A stretch of 64,000 nucleotides of DNA from CAZJRB01 sp964547995 (GTDB lineage Bacteria; Planctomycetota; Planctomycetia; Pirellulales; Thermoguttaceae), in contig CAZJRB010000012.1 of the NCBI GenBank assembly GCA_964547995.1, positions 1-64,000 of the forward strand. The letters are read 5' to 3'. This document shows, piece after piece, positions 49,656 to 58,424 of the stretch; the stretch's first letter is position 1, and the number at the start of each line of letters is the position of its first letter. The translations under genes and the position numbers were made by a program. The notes below the pieces were generated by a model. It did no database searches. It had not been told where the DNA came from and was given only the letters and a program-made list of their open reading frames with translations.

Positions 49656-50123
49656 ATGGAGACCAAAGATGTCAACCACAACATCGGCCCGGAGGAGTTA
49701 GGGGAGCTTGTCGCGACGATTGTCGAAGGGGTGACAGAGGCGGTCTTGAACCGCGATCTCGGTGAAGAGGAAGTTGAAGCAATTCGCCAGAAGGCGGCCG
49801 GGGAGGTGAAACGTCACCTTCGAGCCGTCCGGGCAACGGTCGAAAGCCTTCTCGGCAACGGCAACGGTGTTCACTCGGGACGCGAAAAACTGACGCCGCC
49901 GGAATTGGCCCGGCGTTGGGGCATCAAGCCGGAGAAAGTCCTCGCCTGGATCCGCTCGGGCGAACTCCGGGCGATCAACGCGGCCACGCAACAGAGTGGG
50001 CGGCCTCGATACCTGATCGACCCGGACGAGGTTGAGGCATTCGAGCAACGGCGGGCGGTTGTCGAAAGGCCAGCCGTTACGCGAAGACGCCGCCGACGCA
50101 GAGACGTGCCGAGGTATTTCTGA
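49656..50123 (+). CDS. Excisionase-like helix-turn-helix protein
   Basis: A 155-residue protein. Residues about 75-130 form a MerR/excisionase-type winged helix (LTPPELARRWGIKPEKVLAWIRSGELRAINA, then RPRYLIDPDEVEAFEQRR). The N-terminal 65 residues are a helical segment, and the C-terminus has a very basic tail (TRRRRRRRDVPRYF). Near the right attachment core it is well placed to be the recombination directionality factor for the integrase at 217, although the two genes are 48 kb apart on the linear map (adjacent in the circular form). A terminator follows. Confidence 0.7.
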   Translation: METKDVNHNIGPEELGELVATIVEGVTEAVLNRDLGEEEVEAIRQKAAGEVKRHLRAVRATVESLLGNGNGVHSGREKLTPPELARRWGIKPEKVLAWIRSGELRAINAATQQSGRPRYLIDPDEVEAFEQRRAVVERPAVTRRRRRRRDVPRYF

Positions 50124-50128
50124 GAAAA

Positions 50129-50162
50129 GGCCCATCGGGCACCGGCCCGGTGGGCTTTTTTG
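50129..50162 (+). terminator. Rho-independent terminator
   Basis: GCCCA-t-CGGGC (50129-50139) pairs with GCCCG-g-TGGGC (50144-50154) around a short loop, followed by TTTTTT. Confidence 0.85.
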
Positions 50163-50298
50163 TTTGCTTGCAGAGGGGCGACGCTGGACCGCTGCCTCCC
50201 GCCTACACAGACTGGCGGAAGCCAGTCCACTCCGGCTCGTGCAGCGGTCCGACTGTCGCGGCGGTGGCTGGAACCCAATCGACTGGTTCTGTGCTAAC

Positions 50299-51339
50299 TC
50301 ACGGATCAGTGGGAAGGCCGGTAGGGCCCGGTGTAGAATCGAACAGTTCCGGTAACGGCTTGCCGTCTCGGCTCCAATGTTCTCTAAGGTCCGCAGCGAA
50401 TAAGTCGAACAGGCAGCCGGGTTCTGTCTTTGCAAACTGGACAATCAACCCCTTGTGTTGGGTTTGGTACCTAGTTGCGGGCTGAACACGAATCTGGCCG
50501 AACTGATCATCAGGCGAATCGGTCGTGGCACTTATGTCGCCATCGATCATCACAGACGTAAAGGGAGGTACATTTGCCAAGAAGCGGATTTCGAAGCCAG
50601 GGTGCGTATGGAACGCGGCATGGTGTATCTTGCCGATAACGTCCTCGATCTGACTTTGGATATTAAGCCCCTCATGGAGTTTCGTAAGGCCAGGAATTGC
50701 TGGAGAATCTGGTCGTAGTATCAGGACACGTACACGCTTACCCGAATCAAGCGCCTGCCTTACGTGTCCAATGTCCATATCAAACGTACGGAAGGCGGTC
50801 AAAGCCAGCATCGCTATTTCTGATCGCGCCGATTCGTAGAATTCCTTCGGCGGAAGCAGGTTTCGGTCGTTCTGACGGTTCTCTATGTCGACCAAGCCTG
50901 CCTGCCTTGCAGCCGCATCCAAAGCTATTCCACGCATGTTCCTCGCTGGTGGGCTGGTGGCGCGTAAGACCGCCCAGGCAGGAGTCTGGAAGAAGGCCAC
51001 GGCCTCCTTAATTGTTGTGATACACTTGATATTCCTAATGTAGCCCGGCAATTCAATACTTGGATGGACCAGCAACGGCAAAACGGCCTTTCCCGCAGCC
51101 ATCGCGTGACCGATCTCAAAGGGAACCCACTGTGACTTGACGCTGGCTGGGGACAAGACGACAATTATTGCCCTTGAGGTGTCAAGACCTTCACGGACCT
51201 TTTCGGGTATCCCGACTCCCCAATCTATGTCCTTCACGTCCTGGAAGAATTGAATCCCTATCGTGTCCAATGCCTGCCCGAGCTTCTTCACAAAGGCATC
51301 GTCAACGTGTGAATAAGAAATGAACACATCGTAATCCAT
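50299..51339 (-). CDS. TIR-domain protein with PLD-like C-terminus
   Basis: A 346-residue protein. Residues 1-130 are a TIR domain: MDYDVFISYSHVDDAFVKKL, then IIVVLSPASVKSQWVPFEIGHAM, where the Glu is the probable NADase catalytic residue. Residues about 170-330 (EIAMLALTAFRTFDMDIGHV, KRVRVLILRPDSPAI, GFEIRFLANVPPFTSVMIDG) resemble a phospholipase-D-like fold without HxK motifs, perhaps a sensor. TIR NADases act as cell-suicide effectors in several anti-phage systems. GAAGGAG lies 6 bp before the ATG. It is the last gene inside the right attachment site, with no recognisable partner gene adjacent. Confidence 0.8.
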   Translation of the reverse strand: MDYDVFISYSHVDDAFVKKLGQALDTIGIQFFQDVKDIDWGVGIPEKVREGLDTSRAIIVVLSPASVKSQWVPFEIGHAMAAGKAVLPLLVHPSIELPGYIRNIKCITTIKEAVAFFQTPAWAVLRATSPPARNMRGIALDAAARQAGLVDIENRQNDRNLLPPKEFYESARSEIAMLALTAFRTFDMDIGHVRQALDSGKRVRVLILRPDSPAIPGLTKLHEGLNIQSQIEDVIGKIHHAAFHTHPGFEIRFLANVPPFTSVMIDGDISATTDSPDDQFGQIRVQPATRYQTQHKGLIVQFAKTEPGCLFDLFAADLREHWSRDGKPLPELFDSTPGPTGLPTDP

Positions 51340-51617
51340 CTCGATCTCCTTCAATGCGCGCCCGCCAGGACCAGGACCCCTCTCCGCTTCTCTAGCCGGA
51401 GGTACCTCCGGGTGCATGACACCAGTGTTATCGTTGCTATCTACAAAGAACGTGGGTGGGTAGCGATTGCGTCGACCTTTGCCCCCCTCGTCGGAGCGCG
51501 TTACAAAGAAGGGGCTAACAAAGAATGATTGTGCGTCAGGAAAGTGGGGTCGTCAAGGGGGTAGCCCGCCACCTTCCGGGGAGCGCCAGCAGTACGTCCC
51601 GCAGCAGCGGAGCAGGT

Positions 51618-51694
51618 TTCCGTTGCTCTAACCCCAGGTATCGCGATACCCCGCGAGGGTGTTTTTCAGGGATTTTCGGCGGTTCAGGGTATCG
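51618..51694. promoter_or_regulatory. Right-end candidate recombinase sites
   Basis: TTCCGTTGCTCTAACC (51618-51633) matches 15 of 16 bases of the attachment core, forming a partial extra core. The palindrome GGTATCGCGATACC is at 51637-51650 and GGGTATCG at 51687-51694; both contain the motif seen at 131-149 near the left end. The stretch 51340-51773 has no gene. Confidence 0.4.
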
Positions 51695-51773
51695 TGTTTC
51701 GAATGCCGCAAGTCCTTACAAATCAACGCAATGCGTGATAAGAGAACGAGTTACGACGAGCCCATTCATACCC

Positions 51774-51812
51774 TTATGATTCCGCTGCTCTAACCAACTG
51801 AGCTACGCCGCC
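51774..51812. repeat. Right attachment site core (attR), 39 bp
   Basis: Exact direct copy of 17-55, i.e. the 5' half of the tRNA-Met gene without the rest of the tRNA. It marks the right boundary of the main element, about 51.8 kb from the left core. Confidence 0.88.
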
Positions 51813-51819
51813 TAAAAAC

Positions 51820-51931
51820 GTGTTTTGAAATCAATGTACGATGGCCCTCCGAGGCCGTCGCGTGTGTCGAACCGCTGGCAATCGACGGCCTCGCAGCGCC
51901 ATCGTACCGGCTGTATTGTATTTCAAAACAC
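51820..51931. repeat. Imperfect inverted repeat (hairpin element)
   Basis: 51820-51861 and 51883-51931 are imperfect reverse complements, starting GTGTTTTGAAAT and including a GAGGCCGTCG/CGACGGCCTC inner part. The inner palindrome resembles the short GCCGTC-type repeat at 62048. It lies immediately outside the attachment core. Confidence 0.6.
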
Positions 51932-51968
51932 ATTCTAAGTGCTTTTGGGGAGTCTCCCCAAGCCGCGT

Positions 51969-52263
51969 CTATTATACCAGGGGCGCCCGGCCGTGGGAAC
52001 CGGTGGCCGCCGGCTTTTCCGCGGTGGCCGTCTGGATCGGGCCGTGCGCGGCCAACGATTCGGAGATGGCCCACCGCTGGGCCGCGTTGCTGGTGAAGAG
52101 CGGGGCCGTCACCGGCGACGAGTTGCGGAAGCTGAGCCCGTTCGATCTTGAGGAGAAAAGCGAGTTCTCCGGCCCCGTCTCGACCGGCCACGACCGCGAA
52201 CTTGCGGAGGCGACGCGGGAACTGGCGGAGGCCACGAGCGAACTGAAGATGCCGAGTATATGA
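51969..52263 (+). pseudogene. Possible gene fragment
   Basis: From about 51969 one frame reads sensibly to the stop at 52263 (EMAHRWAALLVKSGAVTGDE, then LAEATRELAEATSELKMPSI) with coding-like third-position GC. It has no start codon that fits; the frame is open back through the hairpin element to 51841. It looks like the 3' remnant of a chromosomal gene cut by an earlier insertion. Product unknown. Confidence 0.3.
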
Positions 52264-52343
52264 TCCGATCCTGCCGGGCAGGATTGCGGACCGGATCATC
52301 ACTGCGGCCAGAGGGAATGGGCGTACCATCCCCTGAATTCTTG

Positions 52344-53114
52344 CTATTCCTCAATTACGCTCGGTTGCTGAGGGGGGCATTGTTCCCGCAAGGATCGAAA
52401 AGACTGTGCTGCAGACTCGAATGATCCAAAGTGATCTTCTACGCCGTCGAGGAATTCTCTCAATCCGGGCGGAACGACTGGTTCCGATCCTAAGAACTTC
52501 AGTTCATTCTCAAGACGCCTATCGCTAGTAGTCGCGGACAACCTTCCTTGTTGCCAGATTCGCCGCATCTCAGCTAGAATACGAAGCCCTTCCACATTCA
52601 CTTGGCCTGAGACTTCCCATTCGTGAATGTTACACCAATGCTTCTTGTGACCCCGTCCCAATTGGTCGCTCCACCACATTTCGTACGCATCGCGAAGATT
52701 GTAGCACTCCGATCTCGGATGCTCCTCGAACGGGGCAGCAACAGCCCAGAAGCACGTATCTGGAACTTCCAACACCCGATAAGAGAGTGGGTGCGTTTCG
52801 TCGCAGAAAGGCCAGAGGATTCTTGGCGATGATGGACGGCTTAGATCGGGCAAAGGCCCTTGCACCATAGACCAGATATCCCAGGCATTAGAAAAGAATC
52901 GCTTCAAATCCTCTGCATCCTCTGCACGCTCAAACTCTATGAAGAGGTTGCCAATCCAAAACGTGCGGTTTTCCCCGTCAAGGATGAATCTGAATGTTTC
53001 CATGTCGTAGATGATCCGGCGAGTTTCCCCCCCACGCCGAAAAGCTTCCATAAGCAGTCCCGCAAACGCGAGCCTCGTTTCCTCTGGACTCGGGTTGTTT
53101 GTTGACTCAGACAC
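52344..53114 (-). CDS. Hypothetical protein of the island between attR and the decayed att copy
   Basis: About 256 residues. GTG at 53114 is chosen because GGAAAGGA precedes it; an ATG at 53153 is an alternative. The residues are soluble, with FIIDMET-like strands and conserved-looking aromatic segments (FIEFERAEDAEDLKRFF, CNIHEWEVSGQVNVEGLRIL). I do not recognise a domain. It is lower in GC than the chromosome, lies 62 bp downstream of the small membrane gene and points away from the kinase. Confidence 0.55.
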   Translation of the reverse strand: MSESTNNPSPEETRLAFAGLLMEAFRRGGETRRIIYDMETFRFILDGENRTFWIGNLFIEFERAEDAEDLKRFFSNAWDIWSMVQGPLPDLSRPSSPRILWPFCDETHPLSYRVLEVPDTCFWAVAAPFEEHPRSECYNLRDAYEMWWSDQLGRGHKKHWCNIHEWEVSGQVNVEGLRILAEMRRIWQQGRLSATTSDRRLENELKFLGSEPVVPPGLREFLDGVEDHFGSFESAAQSFRSLREQCPPQQPSVIEE

Positions 53115-53176
53115 TTTCGGTCCTTTCCGACAACGGGGCGGGCGGGGGCCCATGATACTGGCCGATGAGTTCCTAG

Positions 53177-53599
53177 TTATGGCACAGCCCTCAGAATACC
53201 CAACCACGCGAAAATCGTTCCAAGGAGAAAGAGAATGCAGAAAAGTAACGGTATAACAAGCCCGATGATCCAAAGGGTATTCCGTAACGCCAAGGGGCCC
53301 AACAGTTCTACATCTTCACGTATTTGTCTTACAGGGTGACCGGGCTTCTTATGCAATCGTCGCAGAATTAGATGGACCTTGACGCAGATTCGATATACTC
53401 CTGCACCGACCAGAATGGACGCACCAAGCCCAACTGCTAGCACAATGGTCAGTTGCGCCTGTGAACGTGCATCAACTGCAGCCATAACGATTACCGAAAA
53501 CATCAACGTAAGGAAGTTGAATCTTTGGCATAGGAGATTCTCCATGAATTCGCGTTCACGGCTCATGTTCCATTCCGAATCTGTTCTGCTCTTTGCCAT
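53177..53599 (-). CDS. Small membrane protein
   Basis: A 140-residue protein with hydrophobic helices at about 27-43, 48-72 and 105-130 (LRNTLWIIGLVIPLLFCILF). ATG at 53599 has AAGGAG 7 bp upstream. No domain recognised. It probably forms an operon with the gene at 52344 and is divergent from the kinase at 53787. Confidence 0.6.
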   Translation of the reverse strand: MAKSRTDSEWNMSREREFMENLLCQRFNFLTLMFSVIVMAAVDARSQAQLTIVLAVGLGASILVGAGVYRICVKVHLILRRLHKKPGHPVRQIREDVELLGPLALRNTLWIIGLVIPLLFCILFLLGTIFAWLGILRAVP

Positions 53600-53786
53600 T
53601 GTGGGTCTCCTTGACGATCTCCTTTGCACTTAATCAGTTAAAAAACAATCTATTTTACCCCCGCATTCTACCACGGCGGGGCGGGCGGGGGCAAGAGGCC
53701 AGAGGTTGACACTTCACACGTTCCTGGTAGTATGACACCATTGTGCTAAGACCGCTACCGACATAATAGACGGGGAGGTAAGTCCG

Positions 53787-55001
53787 ATGAGTAGAGACGG
53801 CTGGAAAGCTCGTTGGGAAATGGTTGACCCCAAAAAAAAGCCACTTGGTGTAGGCGGTCAAGGTGAAGTCTTCCAGGTGCGGGATAAGAAGAAGTCCGGG
53901 CCCGAAATGCCGTTGGGAACGTCCGTAAAGGATTTCATTAGGCAAATCGCATCCGGAAGGAGCGGACAGCCTCCTCAAGAGATATTGCGGGAGTTCGAAC
54001 GGATTCTTCAGGAGATAAATAATCGCAATGCCCCAACGCTATACGGTGCTCTCAAGATTCTGCACAAACCCGAAGAGGCCCGCGACCCTGAACTCGCCCA
54101 AGAACGCCTCACTAGGGAAATCGCGGCTATGCAAGCTGCGGACCACCCGCACCTGCTAAAGATACTGGACGCTTCGGCAGGGGAAAGCTTGGAAGATGAG
54201 AAATGGTACGTTTCGGAATATCATCCGCGTGGTTCGTTACATAAGAACCCCAATTTGTTCCAAGGGGACGCTGAGGGCTCACTCCGTGCACTCCGAGGCA
54301 TTGTGGATGGAGTTGCGAGCTTACACCCTAAGGACATTGTCCATCGTGACATCAAGCCGGAAAACATCTTCTTCGCAGAAGATGGCAGGCTTGTGTTAGG
54401 CGACTTCGGATTGGTGTGCGTCCAAGATGGGGCATTGACCCGATTGTCGGGTTCTCAGGACAATGTTGGCTCGCGCGATTGGATGCCACCGTGGGAGTAC
54501 GCACCGGGGACAGGCAAGATCACACCCGCCTTCGACGTTTTCTCACTTTGTAAGGTATTGTGGGCAATGATTGTGGGGGCGGACAGGGTGATGCAGCTGT
54601 GGTACTACGATGATTCGAGGTTCAATCTGGAGCAACGATTCCCAGGCAGACATCGCATGAAGGTCGTCAATTCCCTTCTCGCGAAGTGCATCGTGCAATA
54701 CGAGCACCAATGCCTGCTGCCGGATGCGACCTCACTGCTTCTGGAAATGGATCTGATGCTGGAGATAATTGAACTCGGCGGCAATCTTCTTGACGAGGAC
54801 ACTCGTCGCCCATGCAAAGTCTGCGGCAGGGGAGAATACATTCTGGAAGCTGGACCCAACTCGCAAGACCTTGACACCTTTTCATTGCAGAAGAATGCGG
54901 TACGTAGCTTCAGGGTGTTTGCATGTAACTACTGTGGCCACATGGAAGTATTCTCTGTCCCCGGAGGCCCGAAAGGGGACCCCTTGCCCGCCTGGAAATA
55001 A
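53787..55001 (+). CDS. Serine/threonine protein kinase with C-terminal zinc ribbon
   Basis: A 404-residue protein. The kinase domain (about residues 18-300) has the Gly-rich loop GVGGQGEVF, the invariant Lys in YGALKIL, HRDIKPENIFF and GDFGLV. An insertion of about 45 residues lies between the Gly loop and the Lys. The C-terminal 60 residues hold two CxxC pairs (CKVCGRGEY, then CNYCGHMEV), a zinc ribbon. No membrane segment or PASTA domain is seen, so it is cytosolic. GGGAGG lies before the ATG. Kinases of this type occur in planctomycete signalling and in defence islands; its position between two attachment-like repeats favours cargo. Confidence 0.85.
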   Translation: MSRDGWKARWEMVDPKKKPLGVGGQGEVFQVRDKKKSGPEMPLGTSVKDFIRQIASGRSGQPPQEILREFERILQEINNRNAPTLYGALKILHKPEEARDPELAQERLTREIAAMQAADHPHLLKILDASAGESLEDEKWYVSEYHPRGSLHKNPNLFQGDAEGSLRALRGIVDGVASLHPKDIVHRDIKPENIFFAEDGRLVLGDFGLVCVQDGALTRLSGSQDNVGSRDWMPPWEYAPGTGKITPAFDVFSLCKVLWAMIVGADRVMQLWYYDDSRFNLEQRFPGRHRMKVVNSLLAKCIVQYEHQCLLPDATSLLLEMDLMLEIIELGGNLLDEDTRRPCKVCGRGEYILEAGPNSQDLDTFSLQKNAVRSFRVFACNYCGHMEVFSVPGGPKGDPLPAWK

Positions 55002-55161
55002 AGCAGAGCACTGCTCCAATACCCATTGTAGTCTACAATAGCAAGCACCCATTTCCGACCATTACTACCCCTAACTTGCCTTCCCCCTCAGAGAGCCGAA
55101 GCCCTTATTTTCACGGGGCTTGCGGCGTTTTCTGGGGATAGCGGAAAACGGGCCGGGAATC

Positions 55162-55200
55162 TTATGATTCCGCTGCTCTGAGGAACTGAGCTGTGCCGCC
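55162..55200. repeat. Decayed third copy of the attachment core
   Basis: Same 39-bp length and orientation as 17-55 and 51774-51812, with 5 mismatches grouped at two places (inside the D-arm and the acceptor region). This suggests an older insertion event at the same tRNA, leaving the 3.3-kb island 51813-55161 between two cores. Confidence 0.7.
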
Positions 55201-55595
55201 TAAGCCCTTGCCTTGCGTGGAGTTGTTGACTGCCACGCTCGGTGGGTAGTCATCACCAATAGTCTACCCCGGCGTCGCACGGGCCGGCAAGCAGCCCGTG
55301 GCACCCGGCGGAGTATGACGGCACCGGCCGGAGAATCTTGAAGATATACGACTCCCAAAGCCCCGGCAGCCCCAACGGCGTGGACGCCTGCGAGCATTGC
55401 CTGCACAGCAGCCAACAAGAGGCATTTTGGGGTCAGATCGCCGTTAGTCGCTAGTCGAGTTTTCGAGCCAGTTTCTCTGCCGTTCTCTTGAGCTTGTTGG
55501 AGCCGGTTTCCACCCGTGTGTATCTTTCATGCACCTACTCTACCCGCTACCACACTGCTGGACAAGCCAGCAGTGGCACCGTGGCACCCGCGGGG
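55201..55595. other. Intergenic region with a hairpin and a possible gene remnant
   Basis: No intact gene. On the minus strand, near 55455-55515, a short frame reads GSNKLKRTAEKLARKLD and stops, possibly the tail of a lost gene. CACTGCTGG (55553-55561) pairs with CCAGCAGTG (55567-55575) as a hairpin about 20 bp beyond the helicase stop, perhaps its terminator. Confidence 0.4.
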
Positions 55596-57881
55596 TCAGT
55601 CATTCTGCACCGGCCGTAGCGGGGCCGATTTCAGGACGAACTTCTTCCGCTCGGCGGCGGAGCCGAAATCGACGATGGCCTTCCGGTGGTCGCCGACGCC
55701 GCTGATCGCGACGATGCGTCCGGGCCCGTATGTGGGATGCAAAACGACCATCCCCTGGCGAAACACGTCGGGCGAGAATCTCCGGGCCGTTGCGCCACCG
55801 GCGGCGAGATCGGCCGCCGTGGTCAGGGGCACGTCCCGCACGCCGCCCGGCGGTACCGCCGCCGGTTGTGTGTCCGGCCGGGGCGCCTGCGATTCGGTCG
55901 GCCGGTAGTCGGGCCCGGACCGGAGTTCCATTTCATCACGCGGCAATTCGATCAAGAAATGGCTCGGCACGGTGTGCTTGCGCTGCCCGCGGAAATCGCG
56001 GTACCCGGCCAGGCTGATTTGCAGCTCCTGTTGCGCCCTGGTGATCCCGACGAATAACAATCGGCGTTCTTCCTCCTCCTGGCCGGGATGCTCGCTGCTG
56101 CGTTCGTGGGGCAGCAGCCCCTGCTCAACGGCAACGATGTAGACAACCGGAAATTCCAATCCCTTAGAGGAGTGCAGTGTCATCAAGGTAACGCGGTCGA
56201 GTTCCGTTTCCCAGTCGTCGGTGTCGCTGACGAGACAGGCCTCTTCAAGAAAGGTTTCGAGCTGCCCGTCGCCGGGGTGGTGTTCGTCGAAATCGCGTGC
56301 GACGGTCAACAGCTCCTCGATATTGGCCAGCCGTTCGAGGTCCTCCTCGTTGTCCGAATCGGTCCACTGCCGCTGGTAGCCGGTTTCGGTCAACACCATG
56401 CCGAGGATTTCCTCGACCGGAGCGGCGGCCACCTCGACCAGCCGGTCGAACATCGCGACGAATTTTCGGACCAGGCCGGCCGACCGCTTCTTGAGCGACT
56501 CGATTCCGTCGGCCTCGCGAGCGGCTTCCAGCATCGAGATGCCGCGCCGCGTGGCGTGGTCGGCGAGTCGCCCGACGGTTGTTTTGCCGATTCCGCGTGC
56601 CGGAGTGTTGATCACGCGCAGCAGGGCCACCTCATCGTGCGGGTTGCAGAGCAGTTGCAGGTAGGCCAGGACTTCCTTGATTTCCTTGCGCTGAAAGAAC
56701 TCCAGCGCGTTGACCAGTTGGTAGGGGACGCCCTGATTGCGCAAGGCGAATTCGAGCGCCCGCGACAGGGCGTTGACGCGGTAGAAGATGGCGAAATCAC
56801 GGGGCCGGCGTCGGCCGTCGCGGATCTCGCCCGCAATCGCCGCGGCGATTCCCTCCGCTTCGTCTTTTTGCGTGCGGTAGGTCACCAGCCGGACGGGCTG
56901 CCCGGCGCCGTTTTCGGTATAGAGATTCTTTTCCTTGCGGCGGATATTGTGCGAGATCAGGTCCGAGGCGACGCGGAGAATCCGCTTCGTGCTCCGGTAG
57001 TTGCGCTCGAGCCGGACAACGCGAACCTTGGGAAAATCCTTCTCGAACTCGAGGATATTGTTCAGGTTGGCGCCGCGCCAGCCGTAGATCGACTGGTCGG
57101 GATCGCCGGTCACCGCCAGATTGGGATGATCGATCGACAGCGCCCTGGCGATGGCGTACTGGGCCAGATTCGTGTCCTGGTATTCATCGACGAGGATGAA
57201 TTTGTAGCGTTCGTCGAGGCTGCGGCGGACCTCCGGGTTTCCCCGCAAGAGGGTGGCCACGTGCAGCAAAAGGTCATCGAAGTCGGCGGCGTTGGAGGCC
57301 GCAAGATACGCCTGGTAGGCGGGGTAGACCTCCTCGACCAGGGTGCCCATCAGGCGACCCGGTCGCGGCCGGTACTGTTCGGGACTGATAAGGTTGTTTT
57401 TGGCCCAACTGATGCTCTTGCCGATCGAATCGGACGTGAAATGGGCCGTGTCGATCTTCAGCCGTGCGATGACCCGCCGGAGCGCCTGCACGCTGTCGCC
57501 GACGTCGTAGATCGTGTAGTTCTCCTCAAGTCCGACCAGCGGTGCGTATTTCCGGAGCAATCGCGCGCAGAAGCGGTGGAAGGTGCCGAGCCAAACGGAT
57601 GGGTTCGGCACGAGGCTCTCCACCCGGCTCCGCATCTCCTCCGCCGCCTTGTTGGTGAAGGTCAGGGCGAGTATCTGATTTCCGGGCACGCCGTGTTCGA
57701 GCAGATGGGCAATACGATGGGTGACCACCCGGGTCTTGCCGCTGCCGGGCCCCGCCAGGATGAGCAAGGGGCCTTCGATGTGCGAGACGGCTTCGCGCTG
57801 TGCTTCCGTGAGGTCCTGGAGATGGTGCAACGTAGCGTTCCTTCGAGATCGATGGCCTTGATTTCCCGCAGAATCGCCCAA
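55596..57881 (-). CDS. UvrD/PcrA-type DNA helicase
   Basis: A 761-residue superfamily 1 helicase of normal length for UvrD/PcrA. Motifs in order: LTEAQREAV (Q motif), LAGPGSGKTRVV (I), LTFTNKAAEEM (Ia), LVDEYQDTN (II), TGDPDQSIYGWRGA (III), RLERNYRST (IV), VTLMTLHSSKGLEFPVVYI (V) and FVGITRAQQEL (VI). The end shows the Tudor-like tail seen in PcrA (GMVVLHPTYGPGRIVAI). It unwinds DNA in repair and in replication of rolling-circle plasmids. It appears to be a chromosomal gene just outside the accessory region. Start uncertain by some 20 residues. Confidence 0.93.
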   Translation of the reverse strand: MGDSAGNQGHRSRRNATLHHLQDLTEAQREAVSHIEGPLLILAGPGSGKTRVVTHRIAHLLEHGVPGNQILALTFTNKAAEEMRSRVESLVPNPSVWLGTFHRFCARLLRKYAPLVGLEENYTIYDVGDSVQALRRVIARLKIDTAHFTSDSIGKSISWAKNNLISPEQYRPRPGRLMGTLVEEVYPAYQAYLAASNAADFDDLLLHVATLLRGNPEVRRSLDERYKFILVDEYQDTNLAQYAIARALSIDHPNLAVTGDPDQSIYGWRGANLNNILEFEKDFPKVRVVRLERNYRSTKRILRVASDLISHNIRRKEKNLYTENGAGQPVRLVTYRTQKDEAEGIAAAIAGEIRDGRRRPRDFAIFYRVNALSRALEFALRNQGVPYQLVNALEFFQRKEIKEVLAYLQLLCNPHDEVALLRVINTPARGIGKTTVGRLADHATRRGISMLEAAREADGIESLKKRSAGLVRKFVAMFDRLVEVAAAPVEEILGMVLTETGYQRQWTDSDNEEDLERLANIEELLTVARDFDEHHPGDGQLETFLEEACLVSDTDDWETELDRVTLMTLHSSKGLEFPVVYIVAVEQGLLPHERSSEHPGQEEEERRLLFVGITRAQQELQISLAGYRDFRGQRKHTVPSHFLIELPRDEMELRSGPDYRPTESQAPRPDTQPAAVPPGGVRDVPLTTAADLAAGGATARRFSPDVFRQGMVVLHPTYGPGRIVAISGVGDHRKAIVDFGSAAERKKFVLKSAPLRPVQND

Positions 57882-58095
57882 GTATACGCCGTTGGGAGCA
57901 CGAGGTAACCCCCCCTCGTTGGGGCATGGCGGTTTGCCATTCGGGCGTCGGAAAACCGTTTGAAAAGGCGGGAGAAATCCCCTATTTCCCCATAGCCCCC
58001 ACTACTCAACTTGCCCCGAACGGCTATACTTGCCCCTTTGCGTTGGTATTTCCAACACGAATTCAACAATACGGATTCAAACTGGGAGGGACCCC

Positions 58096-58389
58096 ATGGG
58101 AAACCGAATTCCGCTGGAAACCGGTTCGCACGCCAGGGAATTGACCGAGAAGTTGGAGATGAGCATGGCGGAGATCGGCTTGTCGGTCCGCACCATCAAT
58201 TGTCTGGAAGATCGGGGGATTTTCACGGTCGACAATCTGCTCCACTGCACGCGTGACGATTTGTTGGCGATTTCCAATTTTGGTGAGAAGACCTTGGAGG
58301 AGGTTTATCGGGCACTCGAAGGAGTCGGGTTTTATCGCAAATCGCGGCGTTCGAAAGAAGGCGGGCAACTGCGACGAAAGAAGCCCCGC
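58096..58389 (+). CDS. RNA polymerase alpha-CTD-like small protein
   Basis: A 97-residue protein. Residues about 13-80 match the C-terminal domain of RNA polymerase alpha (ELTEKLEMSMAEIGLSVRTI, NCLEDRGIFTVDNLL, LLAISNFGEKTLEEVYRAL) with two helix-hairpin-helix segments. The N-terminal assembly domain is absent, so it is a stand-alone DNA- or activator-binding module. It has a basic tail. GGGAGG lies before the ATG. Such proteins appear next to the normal rpoA repertoire in planctomycetes; role unknown. Confidence 0.8.
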
Positions 58390-58424
58390 TAGGGCTCGCC
58401 GGGCGCCGTGCCGGAGAACGCACT

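Noticed and set aside
51772..55200. Additional functional tRNA genes
   Set aside because: Both copies stop after the anticodon region, with no T-arm or 3' acceptor strand, so they are attachment-site fragments only.
56088..57908. 606-residue frame antisense to the UvrD/PcrA gene
   Set aside because: The helicase motifs on the minus strand are complete; the antisense frame is a by-product of third-position GC bias.
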